DNA of 64,000 bases, from NCBI GenBank assembly GCA_030248225.1, contig JASANE010018669.1, forward strand, positions 42,162 to 106,161, written 5' to 3'. Every line of letters begins with the position of its first letter. The first letter of the stretch is position 1. This stretch comes from Trileptium ribeirensis. Taxonomy: Eukaryota; Nematoda; Enoplea; Enoplida; Thoracostomopsidae. Both the position numbers and the translations under genes were made by a program. Below the pieces are notes generated by a model, which searched no databases, was not told the DNA's origin, and saw only the letters and a program-made list of their open reading frames with translations. Of this stretch, positions 35,601 through 56,777 are shown piece after piece.

Positions 35601-37200
35601 GGGTCGTCTCAAGTCATGAATGCGTTCCAAATGGTATGTAAAATTAATAATTTGAAACAAAAGATTTCGGCATTTTTTACCAAGAGGGACATTAGCATTC
35701 CCAAAATTGAAAGAAAATTCTGTTTTGGATGTGGTCGAAATGGATATTTTCTGCGCTTGCGAGACGAGCTGAGTAGAATGGTATAAAAAATTATTGCAGC
35801 ATGATTATTTACTAATTTTTACCCCATTTCCCACAAGCCGTGCCAAATTATTGTATGTATATATAACTATACTCTTGGGAGTATAGAAATGTCATTTATT
35901 TGGTAATTTTATGAAATAAAAGTGTACCGTCGGAGTGTTGAAGTGTTGCAGTATTTTGCTTGTGCTGATACAAACGAGCCACCTTTAGTCATTGACTATC
36001 CTTTCAAGTTAAGATCTGTATTAGTTGTGATGTGTTCAGAGGGCCAGGTTGAGACGGCTGGCTTATGACATTGTTAGGTGCTTATCAGGCGGCTTCATGA
36101 TGAAAGTGAACAATCATAGAAGTAAATTACACATAATCGCTGTGCCGTTTTTGCGATAGAGAAAGCTTCTGGCGTTCCAGGGGGTCAATACTGGAGGAGG
36201 GGTTGAAGTACACTTATGGTAGTCGCTCACGGCAGGGTAGGGGTTGGCTGACCTGGCGGGCGGGGGTCGGATATACTTAAACGTTCCAGTCTCTAATTCT
36301 GGATTCCCAGTTTTCAACCTTATCAGTTTTCCGCTCTCCCTCCCATTTTCAAAAATGTCCACTCTCCTCAAAAAATTCTCATTTCACTGGTTTCCTCACA
36401 TTTTTAGATTAGGTTGTTAACCTGCATTAGTTAGATAGTGGAGTTTCGTTTTAACTGATGGTTGGAAATTCACTGCCGTGGGTAGTGGGTGAGGCAGGGA
36501 GGTGTGGTTTGCATTCCGTGGCGGGTAAATGATTAACACGCGCTGATGATCATTAACGTTAATAAGCAGCCAGATTAAATCCAAGCGATACATGTTGAAG
36601 TCGTTCATGGATCTTGGCGCTTAAACATGCTTACTTGGCTGCATATTTATGTATCATGTCCCGATTGTTGCTGTAGCACTTTTTAAACAGCGATGTAAAC
36701 TAACTGTCGCGATGTATATAAACTAATCGCCATCTTTAACAAGCTCAGCCGGTGTGGAGCATTGTTGTGTCCGATCTTCGATGCTAACTGAAAATATCAA
36801 ATGAAATGCCTGCAAAAGGATATTGTAAAATCAATGCATAACGGAGAGAGATTGTACCAGAGGACCGCACCCTTTATGTGACATGTTTTATTCTGTTCGT
36901 ATTGGTCATAATAGCCTAGTGTTTAAGCTTGTAGTCTCATGTGCTTTGTTGCAGTGGTGTTATTACTACAATGCATAGACAAATTATGAAAAGCAACTTA
37001 TGAAAGATCAATTCAATTAACGATTACGTAACACCCTCGGGATTACTTGGGCCTTTGAGAGTTTGGCGTTGTTTTGGTTGTACTTGCATACTATGTCGTG
37101 TGATCCCCAGTGTCTCACACTTTTCACCTGTAGTGAAACTTTCCCTAGCTTAGCAAATAGTATCACCGAAACCTTAAAACGATCATAGGCTGCTTAATCC
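32640..37200. other. intergenic, no gene seen
   Basis: No coding domain, intact repeat or RNA gene recognised in 4.5 kb between the two host genes. G/C-rich patches at 33540-33590 and 33905-33960 are low-complexity only. Confidence 0.45.
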
Positions 37201-38560
37201 CAAGATTCAGCTCCATGAGGCGGTTCAGAAAATACTCATTTTACCCACATCTCTGACATTTTTCTCGATTTTTTGAGGTCCCCATGGTTCCAAATTTTTA
37301 TGGTCATGTTGGTTACCCTTTCGACTCAGCTTGATAGAAATGGATGTTTTTCAGAACACTCTCGCCAATCATACTTTTGAATGGTCTAAGATACAGAGCT
37401 GACTTTGATACCAAGCGATTCGGCTGAACGAGGCGGTTCAGAAAATGCTCATTTTACCCACATCCCTAACAATTTTTTGAAGTCTCAATGGTACCCCTTT
37501 AGAAACCTAAAATTTTTTTCTTCGGAATATGGTCGTGTTAGGTGCCGTTTGACTCTGCTAGATGAGAGAAACGGGTATGGAGTTATTGAAATCTACGCCA
37601 CCGTTAAAAAATTATGGGAGCCCATGTAACCCTAAGGGGCGGTACGTTATAACGTTAGAAAAAGAACAGCTTAGAGCGAGGGGTTCGGTGGGCGAGAGTC
37701 TGTGGACTTAGGTTTAGTGTATGTCGCATATAAGGACCTTAGCTTAGGCTAAGACTAAGGCTTAGTATATCTAGAACGGCATGGCTTACATTTTACTACC
37801 CCTTAAGGTTACTTGGGTCATCATAACTTTCTAACAGTGGCGTAGATTTCAATAAACTACCAGTAGATTTTTCTCGCCAATCCGAGTCGAACAATCCCCA
37901 ACATGAATATATTCCGAAGAAGAAAAACTTTTGGGTTGCCAAGGATCATTGGGACCTCAAAAAATCGAAGAAAAAAATTTCAGGGTAAAATGACTATTTT
38001 CTGAACCGCCGAATCGATTGGTACCTACCAAAATCAGCTCTCTATCTTCGACCGTTCAAAAGTTATGACTGGCAGGGAAAGAGCCATAGAAATCTACTGG
38101 TGTCTAGTTTATTGAAATCTAACCTTGATGGGCGGAAATGAAATGCAGGTCATGTCGTTCTCAATATACTAAGTCAGCTTTAGCCAATGTTCTTATATGA
38201 GACACACTAAGCCTAAGTCGGGAGGCTAGCGCCCCGAACCCCGCTTTAAGCTGTTCTTTTTATAACGTTATAACAACGCCCCTCAGGGTTATTTGTGCCC
38301 TCATAACTTACTAAAGATGGCGTAGATTTCAATAAACTAGACACCGTTTGATTTCTCTCGTCAGGCCGACTTGAACGGTACCCAACATGACCATATTCTG
38401 AGGAAATAATTTTGGGTTCCCAAGGGTGTACCATTGGGGCCTCAAAAAATCGAAAAAAATTGTCAGGCATATATAGGGAAAATCAGTATTTTCTGAACTG
38501 TCTCATCCATCTGAATCGATTGGTACCAAAATCAGCACCGTGTCTTCAAAATTGACCAAA
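37200..38560. repeat. foldback (long inverted repeat) with tandem units in each arm
   Basis: Two units read on the minus strand (about 37205-37375 and 37395-37700). After a centre with CTTAGCTTAGGCTAAG near 37735, two units read on the plus strand (about 37785-38090 and 38260-38560). Shared blocks are GGCGTAGATTTCAATAAACT, CATATTC-GA, GGGACCTCAAAAAATCGA and TTTTCTGAAC, plus AAAGAACAGCTTA near 37660 with its inverse near 38240. It can form a hairpin several hundred bases long. Confidence 0.72.
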
Positions 38561-38569
38561 TTCGGACTG

Positions 38570-39770
38570 GGGGTCCTAAGAGAAAACGCCCAGAACTTCC
38601 ACAATTTTGCCGAGATCTAGCCTATTTTGCCATTTTCCGCGTGCCCTCGGCGAAGGGTTGGACTATGCGAAGCCTCGAGCGAAAGTAACCAAATGACAGT
38701 TTCGTGTTTATCTGGCGCATCCCTTTTGTTCCTGAATTCCAAGACTGCGCAACTTACCTTGATGCTCTTCCAAATTGGTGACTAGGATATTTAGCATTAA
38801 CCAAATTTCAATATATTGCGGCAAACAGCATTTTTAATTTAAATAAGACCAAAAAAAATTTTGGGCATTAATGAATCAGATGCACCCAGTAATTTCTAAA
38901 ATTGTGGATGCACCAATAATAATCCAGAAATTTGAAAATTTATGGGTGCTAATACATTGAAAACACCCAGCAATTTCCTTTTGAAATCAAGACCCAGTAA
39001 TTTAATATTCTCTGGAACACATTTCGGTGGAAAGATCAAATCTTCAAAATTAACCCATTCGGGCTGGCGGAGGGGGGAGGCGACTATGAGAAAAAACCCG
39101 AAGTGATCACAAATCGGGGAAAATTGGCTAACAGTTCTTTTGATTTTCGACCTAAAATTCTTTTTAGTTAATAACATATAGCTTTGGGAAATATTGAGCG
39201 ATTTATTTAGTTACCTGTATATAATTTAGCCTATAGCGTATAATAACGTCATATAATGATTATCGTTATACACAATTTTTTAGCTAAAATTTGCTCTATA
39301 ATAAACACTGGATACCGTGACTTAGTGCGGGGGCCCGCGGCAGAGGTCTCGCGACTTAGAAAATATTGCCCGTTGAAAAACCGGGGAGTATATTGACATA
39401 CCCCAGAATATTAGGACAGACGCGGCAAAATTGTCAGCTCATGTCCTGATCTGTCCTCAAAACCGGAACAAGATTTTAGATAAGGTCGTGCTAAGCGCGC
39501 CACTAAATTTTGATTTTAAAATTTTGTATTCTGCCATTTCAAATTTTTGGCAGCATTTAAATAACACCGTTGTGAAGGCATTCGTGTTTAAGGCATGAAA
39601 ATAATTTTACGTTGCAAAATTTTAAATTATATTTTCTTGCTTGGAAAGCTGTGTGTTAGCGCGCTTTGCGGTGCTCCCCGACCTCTTTCCAGGGGAGGGC
39701 ATGCTCCCTGCCCCTTCTTTGCTACTACCCTGCTTGCGTGTAACTGTTCGGCATTAGTAGTGGCACATAC
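38570..39770. other. intergenic, no gene seen
   Basis: No coding domain. Short direct repeats around CACCCAGTAATTT at 38885-39005. Otherwise unassigned. Confidence 0.4.
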
Positions 39771-39771
39771 C

Positions 39772-40000
39772 TTGAATTGGTATGAGCGTGGCGTAATGAG
39801 TATAGTAGTAAATCGTACAAATTTTTTGTTACTGTCTACAATTGAATATTGAATTGGTATGAGCGTGGCATAATGAGTATAGTAGTAACTCGTACAAATT
39901 TTTTGTTAGTGTCTACAATTGAATATTGAGTTGGTACGAGCGTGGCATAATGAGTGTAGTAGTAAATCGTACAAATTTTTTGTTAGTGTCTATAATTAAT
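39772..40000. repeat. 77-bp tandem repeat, three units
   Basis: Units begin TTGAATTGGTATGAGCGTGG at 39772, 39849 and (TTGAGTTGGTACGAGC) 39926, a period of exactly 77 bp. Identity is above 90 percent, so the array is recent. Confidence 0.92.
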
Positions 40001-40679
40001 CACTGGTTTGTTGAATTTGTACAATTTTACCACACATTAATTATGTGCTGCCGCAAATTTTGCTCCGGGGCTGCCTTACAGAAGTAGCAGCATACCCAAT
40101 ACTGGATTAAACAATAAAACCAATGGGTTTAACGAGTTACTTAACCGTATAGTCTCATCGCTTACTCCCAACAAACAAAAAACTTAGCGGTTAGAATTCT
40201 ATTTTAGGGGCATTTTATAGACTTTAGATCATAGCTTGAAAAAGGCTACTCTGACGAAAAAATTCATAACAGTTAACGTTCTGTAGTTATAGATGAGAGG
40301 ATTCTGGATGCAGCTATCTTCATTTTTGATGCCTCTGGCAAGAGGTATTTATAGATATAACTTAAAAGTTTGACTGTAGACACAGACGCCAAATTGCCAA
40401 GTTCAAAAAGTCTCCAATTTTTGTTTGTTTCGACAGACTTTAGGCAGGAAACCATGGAAGCTGTGCAAATACAAAGCTAGGCACACGGCTACTTTTCACT
40501 TGATACATTTGATAATTGAAAATCTATGAACTATGTGATCAACGGACGGGCGGTCGAAGTTATGTGCTATTTGAGGAAATTCCATTCTCTAATTTACTCG
40601 CTCCGTTTCAGTTAGCAAGTAATAGACGAAAAATTAATTGCCCTTCGATATAGATACATACATTTATTTACTGTATTTA

Positions 40680-40754
40680 TTATAAATACATAAGTTTCGA
40701 AGACCAGGTTCCGGATCCGGTTTAAAAGGTAAATTTCGTTTCCGGTTACTCCCT
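40680..40754. mobile_element. 3'-end fragment of the CAGGG-type hAT family
   Basis: Matches the last 110 bases of the element at 1649-3093: TTTCGAAGACCAGGTTCCGG, TAAATTTCG and the terminal CCGGTTACTCCCTG. The left part is absent. Confidence 0.65.
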
Positions 40755-41010
40755 GACTTGAACGGAACATGATCTCCGAATATCCACAGGTACATACAGT
40801 AGTGTTATTTTCTTTATGTTTTCCTATGAAGCCAAGCTTAGATCTTATTTTTTTTACGTTTACCTCTGAGGAAACAAGTCTGATAAATTTAGAAAGTGAA
40901 AAATTTTACCCAACCGCTGGTACACAGGTGATTTATGTGGAGACACTTTTTTTATTTTTCTTTGCGAACTTCTTTTGCGCACTTTTATCGTACATCCACA
41001 TAGCGCTGGC

Positions 41011-43346
41011 TAGTGATTCGGACCGAACCGGTCCGGTAACTGTTACCGGTCCGATCCGGCTTCAATAGTGGTTCAGTCCGTTACGATCCGGTCCGACGCC
41101 GGACCGCCCCGGTACGGTCCAGCACTGAATATAAAAATTTGAATCGTTTTTACCAAGATCCGCAGAACACAATATGTTTAAATATTACTAAAAGGAAATC
41201 ATGAGACGGCCGCGGTTTGTAAAAGTAGTATTACAAATTGAGTATAAGGTCTACCCTAGCATAACGCTAGTGATGGAGCAGACCATTATAGTAATTTTAA
41301 ATTAATTAAGTTATATAGACAACTGTTTTTTTTGCACCTTATGCGGCGTTCACGTTATAATGTCCCCGACGTTTGGAACCTATGTACACCACACAGTGTC
41401 AGACACACTGTAGCCAACAGGGTGTCTTGGACACCGCCATGGTTTTAATAAAAATTTTCAAAGGTAGCTAGAACTAGGGGTATTGCCACATCTCGACAGA
41501 GTCAAAGCACACCATGTCTTCTTTTAGTCTTATTGAGACTGGGCGCCATTATTTATTCACCGTTGTTATGGCCTAGATACTAAAATCGAGAATTTAAATA
41601 ATTCTACACACCACAATTGACTAATAACCCGCATTACATAACTGCAAAGGTGTCCGTTATAGTTAATTCGCGCCAAATTGATAGCTATGGGTGTGTACGA
41701 CACTGTAAAGATAAAATGTAGTAGCTAGGGTATGTCGTACACCCTCGGCAATAGATTTACATTATGGTGTCACCCTGACCGTCTATACGATATGGTCGCG
41801 ACTACAGGGGACAAAAGTTCCAAACGGCGGGGACATTACTGTCTTCTTCCTAAGCTCCAAAATCAAGGGGGGATGAGCTGGGGGCCTCCCAGCTCGAGCT
41901 GGGGGGAACGGTCGACAAGGGGGGATTTTCGAATTTATACATACATATATATATATATTAAAATGTTATGATATATATAATTATATATTTTATATACACT
42001 TTTCCGTATATTTAGGTACGTAGTAGTAGTAGTATATATAGTAGTAGTATTATGAATCGAAAATCATTAATATCAAGTTATTTTACCGCTAAGGGTTCAG
42101 GAAAAAATTTAAGGGGGGGTGAGCTGGGGTAAGTCGGTCCGAATGGGGGGCGCATCCCCTCCCCCTTTAGGGAAAAGCCAGCATTATAACGTGAACGCCG
42201 CATTAGGCACTTAAGCTTCGGCTCTTCATTTATTGGTGCAGTAAAGTTCTTGTACACTACAAGGTGATATTTTTTACGATCAGAATCACATGCTGATTTG
42301 TCAACACTTTCAGTTTCATCTTGTACAGTTTCGTGCGACATTGTGAACGAACTTTATGCTGTTTTACTATATTAAAACATACAGATTTGCCTAAAATAGG
42401 ATAATGTTCATTTTTTGACGTGAAAACCCTATATCATTGTACAATAAAATAGCTCAAAAAGATTAATTCCACAAAGTCGCGCGTTGTCTACCATGCATCC
42501 ACAAAATGGAGTAAATCGGAAACAATTTTTAATAACTGCATATATTATGGTGCGGAGCTACTTGGCGACTTATGTGCAATAGTGATGCACTTTCGTCAGT
42601 ATAGCATTGGTGTTATAAGCTATATCTAGAAAGCGTTTCTACAGGTTTGCATTAAACCATTACATCATGGTGTTATCCGTTTCTTTTGGGTAAGAGATCC
42701 TATATTACCGTCAATACAGGCCAGTCCCAATATGTGGGCTTGTAGTATTGAACACTACTTGTCCATGCTCGGGACACCTGTTGCAGATACGATATAGAAG
42801 AATTATGAAAACAATATTATAACCAGCGTTGAAACTAGTAAAAATATCAAAGATTTTAAAGCTGAGGCAAAGGATTCATTTCAAGCTGCTTTAACGAATT
42901 TTCGCGAGTAGTTCTCAGATGAGCTGCAAGTTATGCAAAATATCCAGTTAGGGACCATGGTAAAGGCGTGGAATGGAATTTACGTGAGGATATGTTAGGT
43001 TGTTATTCAAAAATTAAAAGCGATTCGCCTAGTATGTCTTTATTCAAATTTCGGAATACTCATAATTTGCACAAAACAAAAAGTGCCGCCAACGTAAAAA
43101 TAAAAACGCATAACACAATGAAGTTGAAACAGAAAAAATAAAAGCACCAATAATGTATGATGAGTCACTCATAAGTTAAAGCGTTAAAATATTTTTTACG
43201 ACGACACGACAGTTTAATGCAAAATATCGATTTAGTGTGTGGTCCAGCTAAGCACGGGCTGTCCGATTCGGACAGCACCGAACCGGCGGACCAGTCCGGT
43301 CCGACCGCGGACCGGACCGCAATCGTCGATTCGGTCCGCATCACTA
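41011..43346. mobile_element. second non-autonomous hAT element with 8-bp target duplication
   Basis: Inverted ends TAGTGATTCGGACCGAA (left) and the inverse of TAGTGATGCGGACCGAA (right), flanked by a perfect 8-bp duplication GCGCTGGC (41003-41010 and 43347-43354). The subterminal 100 bases at each end are packed with GGTCCG/CGGACC. A stretch at about 42640-43000 may be decayed transposase, but nothing intact remains. A MITE is nested inside. It sits about 0.5 kb upstream of the PFKFB start codon. Confidence 0.88.
41342..42202. mobile_element. nested Harbinger-like MITE with TTA target duplication
   Basis: Inverted ends TGCGGCGTTCACGTTATAAT at 41342 and its exact inverse at about 42183-42202, flanked by TTA on both sides (41339-41341, 42203-42205). 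A 3-bp TTA/TAA duplication is typical of PIF/Harbinger. The 0.86-kb interior has GC-rich runs (41870-41935, 42110-42170) and TA/TAG microsatellites (41945-42055) but no gene. Confidence 0.75.
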
Positions 43347-43354
43347 GCGCTGGC

Positions 43355-43887
43355 ACAGGTAGACATTTTTTGACCTTTGGTGTTTCTACCGTCATTTCAC
43401 TTGGGCACCATTGTGATCATCAGCATATAGTGCTATTGCCTATTATATATGCGCCGATAATCTCACAACAACAAATACTAAATCGACTAAGACTGCGAAA
43501 CCAAACTTGTAATTTTTCACGTCTAGTTTTCAGAGTGTTTTCCTTTCTAATATTTGGCGAGCACAAACATCAAACTGCTGTGTCTCGTTTTTGTTTGAAA
43601 AAAAATCGTATAGACTGCGGAAGTTTACACTTTGTCACCCGGCTTTGGTTTACGGTTGTCTGTATTTATTTTTTTTTATTTTTTCTTATATTCTAAATAT
43701 ATGTTTTTACGTAATTCACTCAGATTTTGTAGTTTTATATTTCATAGGTCAGCACACTCGCGAAATTAGTCATTATAATTATATATGTAGCTGCAATGCT
43801 TAAATTCCCATCCCGTAAGAAGGTGAATCACGTTGTGAATCTGTATGAAATTGTTCTTCAAGCCACTATAACATCGAGAAACGCAAA
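43355..43887 (+). promoter_or_regulatory. presumed PFKFB promoter/5' UTR region
   Basis: The 530 bases between the hAT insertion and the PFKFB ATG. Contains T-rich stretches and a TATATAT at about 43780. No motif can be assigned with certainty. Start site unknown. Confidence 0.25.
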
Positions 43888-52229
<8,342 letters not shown>

Positions 52230-53229
52230 GTAGGTTTGGATAGTATAATTACGTTGGCAGCAGGAGCATGACCGTAGACGAATGGAGGCATAAATGAGTT
52301 TTTATCGCTCAGTCGCAGATAATCCAAGTACATTTTTGTTGAAGAAGTTCGTTTTGCTCGTAGAAGCCGTTATTCAAATTCTACCTGATGAGCTGTTGTA
52401 TTGTCAGCGTCTTGTACAATCGTGTTCTAAAACATTCGCATGCTGCATAAACGTATTGTATTGCTCAAAATTGCTTTACTGCTCGTAATTTCATTTCTTT
52501 ATAAAATTTTAGGCAGTTAAAATAAATTTTAATTCATAGATCATTATTTTCTATTCATGTGCAACAAAACTAAACCTCTTTTGAGTCGGAATTATTTTGT
52601 ATTTAATTGATTTTTCCATATTTCAGCACAGCAGGTATGTATGTACATTTACTGATAGAAATTAGTCTAAATCGTTCCACAACAGATTGTAAAGTATCGC
52701 GAATAGCAAATGAACAGCTGCAGTTACTAAGTTACCGTTGACACTTCCCGAAAGATTTGATTTTGTCTTTGTCCGTAGCTCTACAGTATTTTATATATTG
52801 TGTCGTATTGTTTATGCATGTAGCAATATCCTAAACGGATGCATGTAGAGCAATATCTTTTCAAATAACTAACAATTATGTAAACGGCAACGTTGAATTA
52901 TTGTGAATAAATATTTTCGATAGTGCTGCAGCTTTAATAATTCGGACCACACATAAATGTACAATTATGAATCCATGTTGGTCTGTTTCGACACAATAAA
53001 CTAATCTTATAATGTACAATCGTTTGCAAACAGTGACGTATTTCAAGTCAGCATCTATATTTACATAATTGAAACGGGGCAATCGAATCGAACGGATTTT
53101 TCACTGAGGGAGCTATGAGGAAAACGTGGAAACTTATTGTTGTCTGTCTATGTCGCTCTTAAATTATAATTATCTTCGCACGTATGGATTTCGCAAATTT
53201 TTTGTTCTACGCGATAGAAAAAGTGATGA

Positions 53230-53940
53230 CGATTGTGCCCTTTAGTCAGCTAATACCTCTGACCCCAAATTCCTGGGGACAAAATGGCCAAAAACTGGTG
53301 TCAAGGGTCCGTATCTGGCAATAAGCCCATATCTCATGAGAGAAGCTTCAGGAATCAAGCCGTCGAGATCTACAACTCCGTAGAACATCACTTTTTGTCC
53401 GTTCACTTTATAGACCGCTATGGTCTCACATACTATTCGTCGACTCTTTGCCGACAATATCGATTTTTCGAATATCAGTACATTCTGGCTTCTCCAAACG
53501 AGGGAGGGTGATCCCATAGATGCACAAAAATGACAAAGCATTCCCAAGTTCATCCCCAGGTAAATTTTAGCCTAACCCTGTGGATGCCCCTGATGTATTT
53601 TCCTCGTTCGACAAAAAATTAAAATTTTCTCTGATAGGATAAAAAATCTGCGACTTTTTCCCTTATATGGACACAAGTATACTCAAATTTCTCCCTGTGG
53701 CAAATCGCTAAACATCCTTTATTATGTTAAGCACACATGCAGTCAGTTGCTAAATTACACATGTTTCGACATTGACACTTTCTGACAGATCAATAATGGT
53801 CCCCATCTCAACTGGAGGACTCGCCAGGTGAACTGGGGAATCGCCCCAGGTATTTGCGGTCCCCTAGTTTCGAAGTGGGCCCCCAGATCATGCCCCTGGT
53901 GTAATTTTGGCAGTTCAAAGAACTCAGATGTAGCGAGTTT
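53230..53940. repeat. repeat F fragment followed by GC-rich units
   Basis: The 53240-53560 part matches the 32.2-32.6 kb copy of repeat F in order (GCCCATATCTC-TGAGA line, ATCAAGCCGTCGAGAT line, ACATTCTGG line). At 53800-53930 there are GC-rich units (CATGCCCCTGGTGTAATTTT) of the family seen at 45.0 kb. Confidence 0.5.
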
Positions 53941-54109
53941 TCGGCTTCAAATGAATGTGTTTTGAGTTATATATCACGCTGCCCACTTTAGTTTTACAAT
54001 CTTGAATACAACTTTAGTATAATAGCTTTTCAGGGATTTTAATCGTTTTACGTTCGATGAACTCAATTTCTAGCCTGTGTTCATTTTTGTTAGTTTATGT
54101 ATTGCATGT

Positions 54110-54900
54110 GTAATAACGGCATGCTACTGCACTACGAAACTTCCAAACGTAGTGCTTTTACGACCCCGCTATCGCAAGCTCAATGTTGAAATTTTTTTCG
54201 ATTTTCCTTTATTTTTTCGATCAAACTCAAGCACTTACGGAAATTAGCACGCTGCAGGTCGCTAAACGCTATCGTTCGTATCCTGCCCGACAGGGTGCGC
54301 ACGTGGCCTGCGTGGTATGATTTTCAAGGTCCCCAGGAGGTTGACGCTGTCACCGGTTTACGGGTCATGGTGGCATGCCGTTATTCCGTATATTGAGCTC
54401 AACCGTAAGTTTATTGTGAAAACATGCCGTCGGGGTTATCTCAACTCCGTCAAGCCTGAGTATTTTAGCCACTTTGGTCTCCATCAGGTTCAACAGTCGG
54501 TGGGAGTTTAATGAAATTTTAATCATTGAATTTCGTTTACTCATGCGTTCACCGAGATCACTATAAACTATACATAGATTATGCAGATACGCACGAGAAA
54601 CAATTTAAACACACACAATCATTGACAATTATTTACTCCAAATACACAGTGGGTGAGCACAGGCCTACCTGAATAGAACTTTCACAACTAATAATTGGTT
54701 CGTCAAAAATCGTATCGTCGACGTGGCTACGCTTAGCGGTGGCTTCGCTTGTCTTACTACGGGGAAGCCGACATGAGTAGTCTGGTACACACCAGGCTAG
54801 ACTGATCAGGTAAAGCCAAACGGCAGGCTCATATCACCAGCAGGCCAAAAGAAAACAACTTTAATTGCACATTATGGCATTTGTAATAACTATTCGCACA
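54110..54900 (+). repeat. R1 interspersed repeat, copy 3 (5' part only)
   Basis: ATGCTACTGCACTACGAAAC, CTTCCAAACGTAGTGC and TACGACCCCGCTAT match the R1 start in copies 1 and 2. GGTGCGCACGTGGCCTGCG and GGTCCCCAGGAGGTTG match at about 12605-12655. It carries the empty equivalent of the hAT insertion site at 1649. Confidence 0.6.
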
Positions 54901-55199
54901 TGGCTTATCATTCACATCCACTGGGTGTGTTTCAAGTGCTGGTAAAGGGAACAAGGAATTTGTGCATCGACGAGTCTCTTCGATGACGGTAAATAATGTA
55001 CTACCGGGTTAACTATGGCGACAATTAATTACTTTCCCAGATTACAATAGCTATGACACTTATCCATAATACATCTTGTAACTCGCAAGCGTGGCAGGGT
55101 GGAACGGAGCGAGCGTGGTTTCATTTTTGAGTTATCATTTTGTTCAATCACCTGTAACAGGCTGTGTTTGATGTTTATACCACACTAAAACTTCTTGAA

Positions 55200-56005
55200 C
55201 CCTGAATCTATTGAAAATCTTAAAATCGAATCGACGCTAAACCCATCGAAACCAACTGACAACGCATCAAGTATCTGTGTCGGTCTTTAGATAACCAAGC
55301 CATCGTGTATTCAGTCTACTGGAAAACCATACATGGTGTCGGAGTAAGGGTTCAGGAAGGCTACCAAACCACCCCCGAGGCCCTAGTGTACCCCACTGAG
55401 GGTACCGCCCTAGCCGCTGAGGCTCCGCATGCGCCGCCTCCGTGCCGAAGGCGTGCTGGAACTGGTTGCAAAACTAGGGTTTTGGTGAAAATGAGAATCC
55501 GACCGGTACACCCCCTGGCTAGTCCAAACCTCGGAAATTATAGCCGGGGGCCTGAGCCCGCCCCCACCCGGCTCACCTGCTGGGGGTGCCGGATTTTGCC
55601 GGGGGCCAAATTTTTTCCTGGTTTTGTCGCGTTTATACGTTTTTTTCTCAGCAGGGGGCTTTGAACCGTGGGATATCCGAATTTTTGTCGGGGGCAGCCG
55701 AAAATTCCGCCCCCCACTTTGCACTAGCCAGCCCCCCGAGGGCCTCTGTACGTTGGATCATGATAACCAAATCATTTTATTCAGCATACCGAAAAACCTC
55801 TATATAAACTATTTTTGATGTCATGTACTAAAATTCTGCAGACATATACTATTTTCTGGAAACCTGGTTCATTTACCCTAAACCCAATGAAAACGTATGA
55901 GAAGGCATAAGATACTCGTGCTAAACTCAAGGTAACCAAATCATTATATTCAACGTTCAGTAAAACAAACCTATAATATAGACCATTCTTGATACCCTGC
56001 ACTAG
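55200..56005. repeat. repeat F fragments flanking a GC-rich array
   Basis: Repeat F units at 55200-55330 and 55745-56005 (ACCAAATCATTTTATTCAGC, ATACTCGTGCTAAACTC). Between them, 55350-55740 is a GC-rich block of CCCCC/GGGGGC-rich degenerate units. ORFs there on both strands are compositional. Confidence 0.55.
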
Positions 56006-56187
56006 TGATGGGCAGGAATATCGTTTTTTATCCTGATATCCGGATAAAATTGTGGGATATATAGGATAATCCGGATATCCGGATATGGACAAACATCCTA
56101 AAATTTCAAACTTTTATTTAAGCTTCAAAAACTGTATACCAGACTTTGTCATTCACTATTACAGGTGATAGAGTTATATTTTATATA

Positions 56188-56534
56188 TGTAACGTTGCCT
56201 GTTCCTGGGTCCTAGTTGCGAGTGAAATATTCGTGTTCGTTCTCGAAGGAGTCGGGCACCTTGTCAACAGCAGACGCCAACTGTCCGCGTAGCAGACGCT
56301 GACGTCCGAAACGGTAGACCGCCTGTTGGCAAACTTACACCCGTCCGCTATGCAAACGGGGCAGCCCGAGTGAGCCTGCTATAACTTGCAGCCGACTACA
56401 AGAGCCGTCCGCTGTCAGCGATTGCGCTTAGTATACTGCAGCCGACAAAATTGCCGTCCGCTCGTCCGATTCTCTTAATAAAACTACGAAACCACGATAC
56501 ACTAAACAATAGTTTTATTGCACAGCAACCAACA
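56188..56534 (+). repeat. putative 5' LTR of the retroelement
   Basis: Starts TGTAACG and may end at CAACCAACA. GC-richer than its flanks, it holds two to three direct repeats of about 50 bp with GCCGTCCGCT (56341, 56404, 56454), as in LTR U3 regions. An AATAAA lies at 56477-56482. No second copy is seen in the window and no clear primer-binding site follows, so LTR identity is unproved. Confidence 0.4.
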
Positions 56535-56777
56535 GGCTACAAGCAACCTAACTCTGAAGTTCTGGCACACAAGAATAAAATTACTACAATTTATATACGC
56601 TGTAACTGTAAACAAATCGTGCTCTGAAATGCCACGGAAAGTAAAATGTCAAAATGCGATTTAAAAAAATGTAGTTTTTAAATCCAGAAACTTAAGAATA
56701 TTGTTATAATGATATACAGTCAATAATTATATAAACTTTGCAACACATACTGTCTTCTTCGCTCGCTACAGTCTGAC

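Noticed and set aside
43217..43696. 159-codon plus-strand ORF
   Set aside because: It crosses the exact right boundary of the hAT element and its duplicated target site, and has no protein-like pattern; open by composition.
52627..52634. AG-CACAGCAG-GTATGT, a possible 8-base micro-exon after PFKFB exon 5
   Set aside because: The family has no such exon here and it would shift the frame; chance splice-like sites.
55305..55807. Overlapping ORFs on both strands rich in Pro, Arg and Gly
   Set aside because: They fall in a GC-rich degenerate repeat where stops are rare in every frame; no domain.
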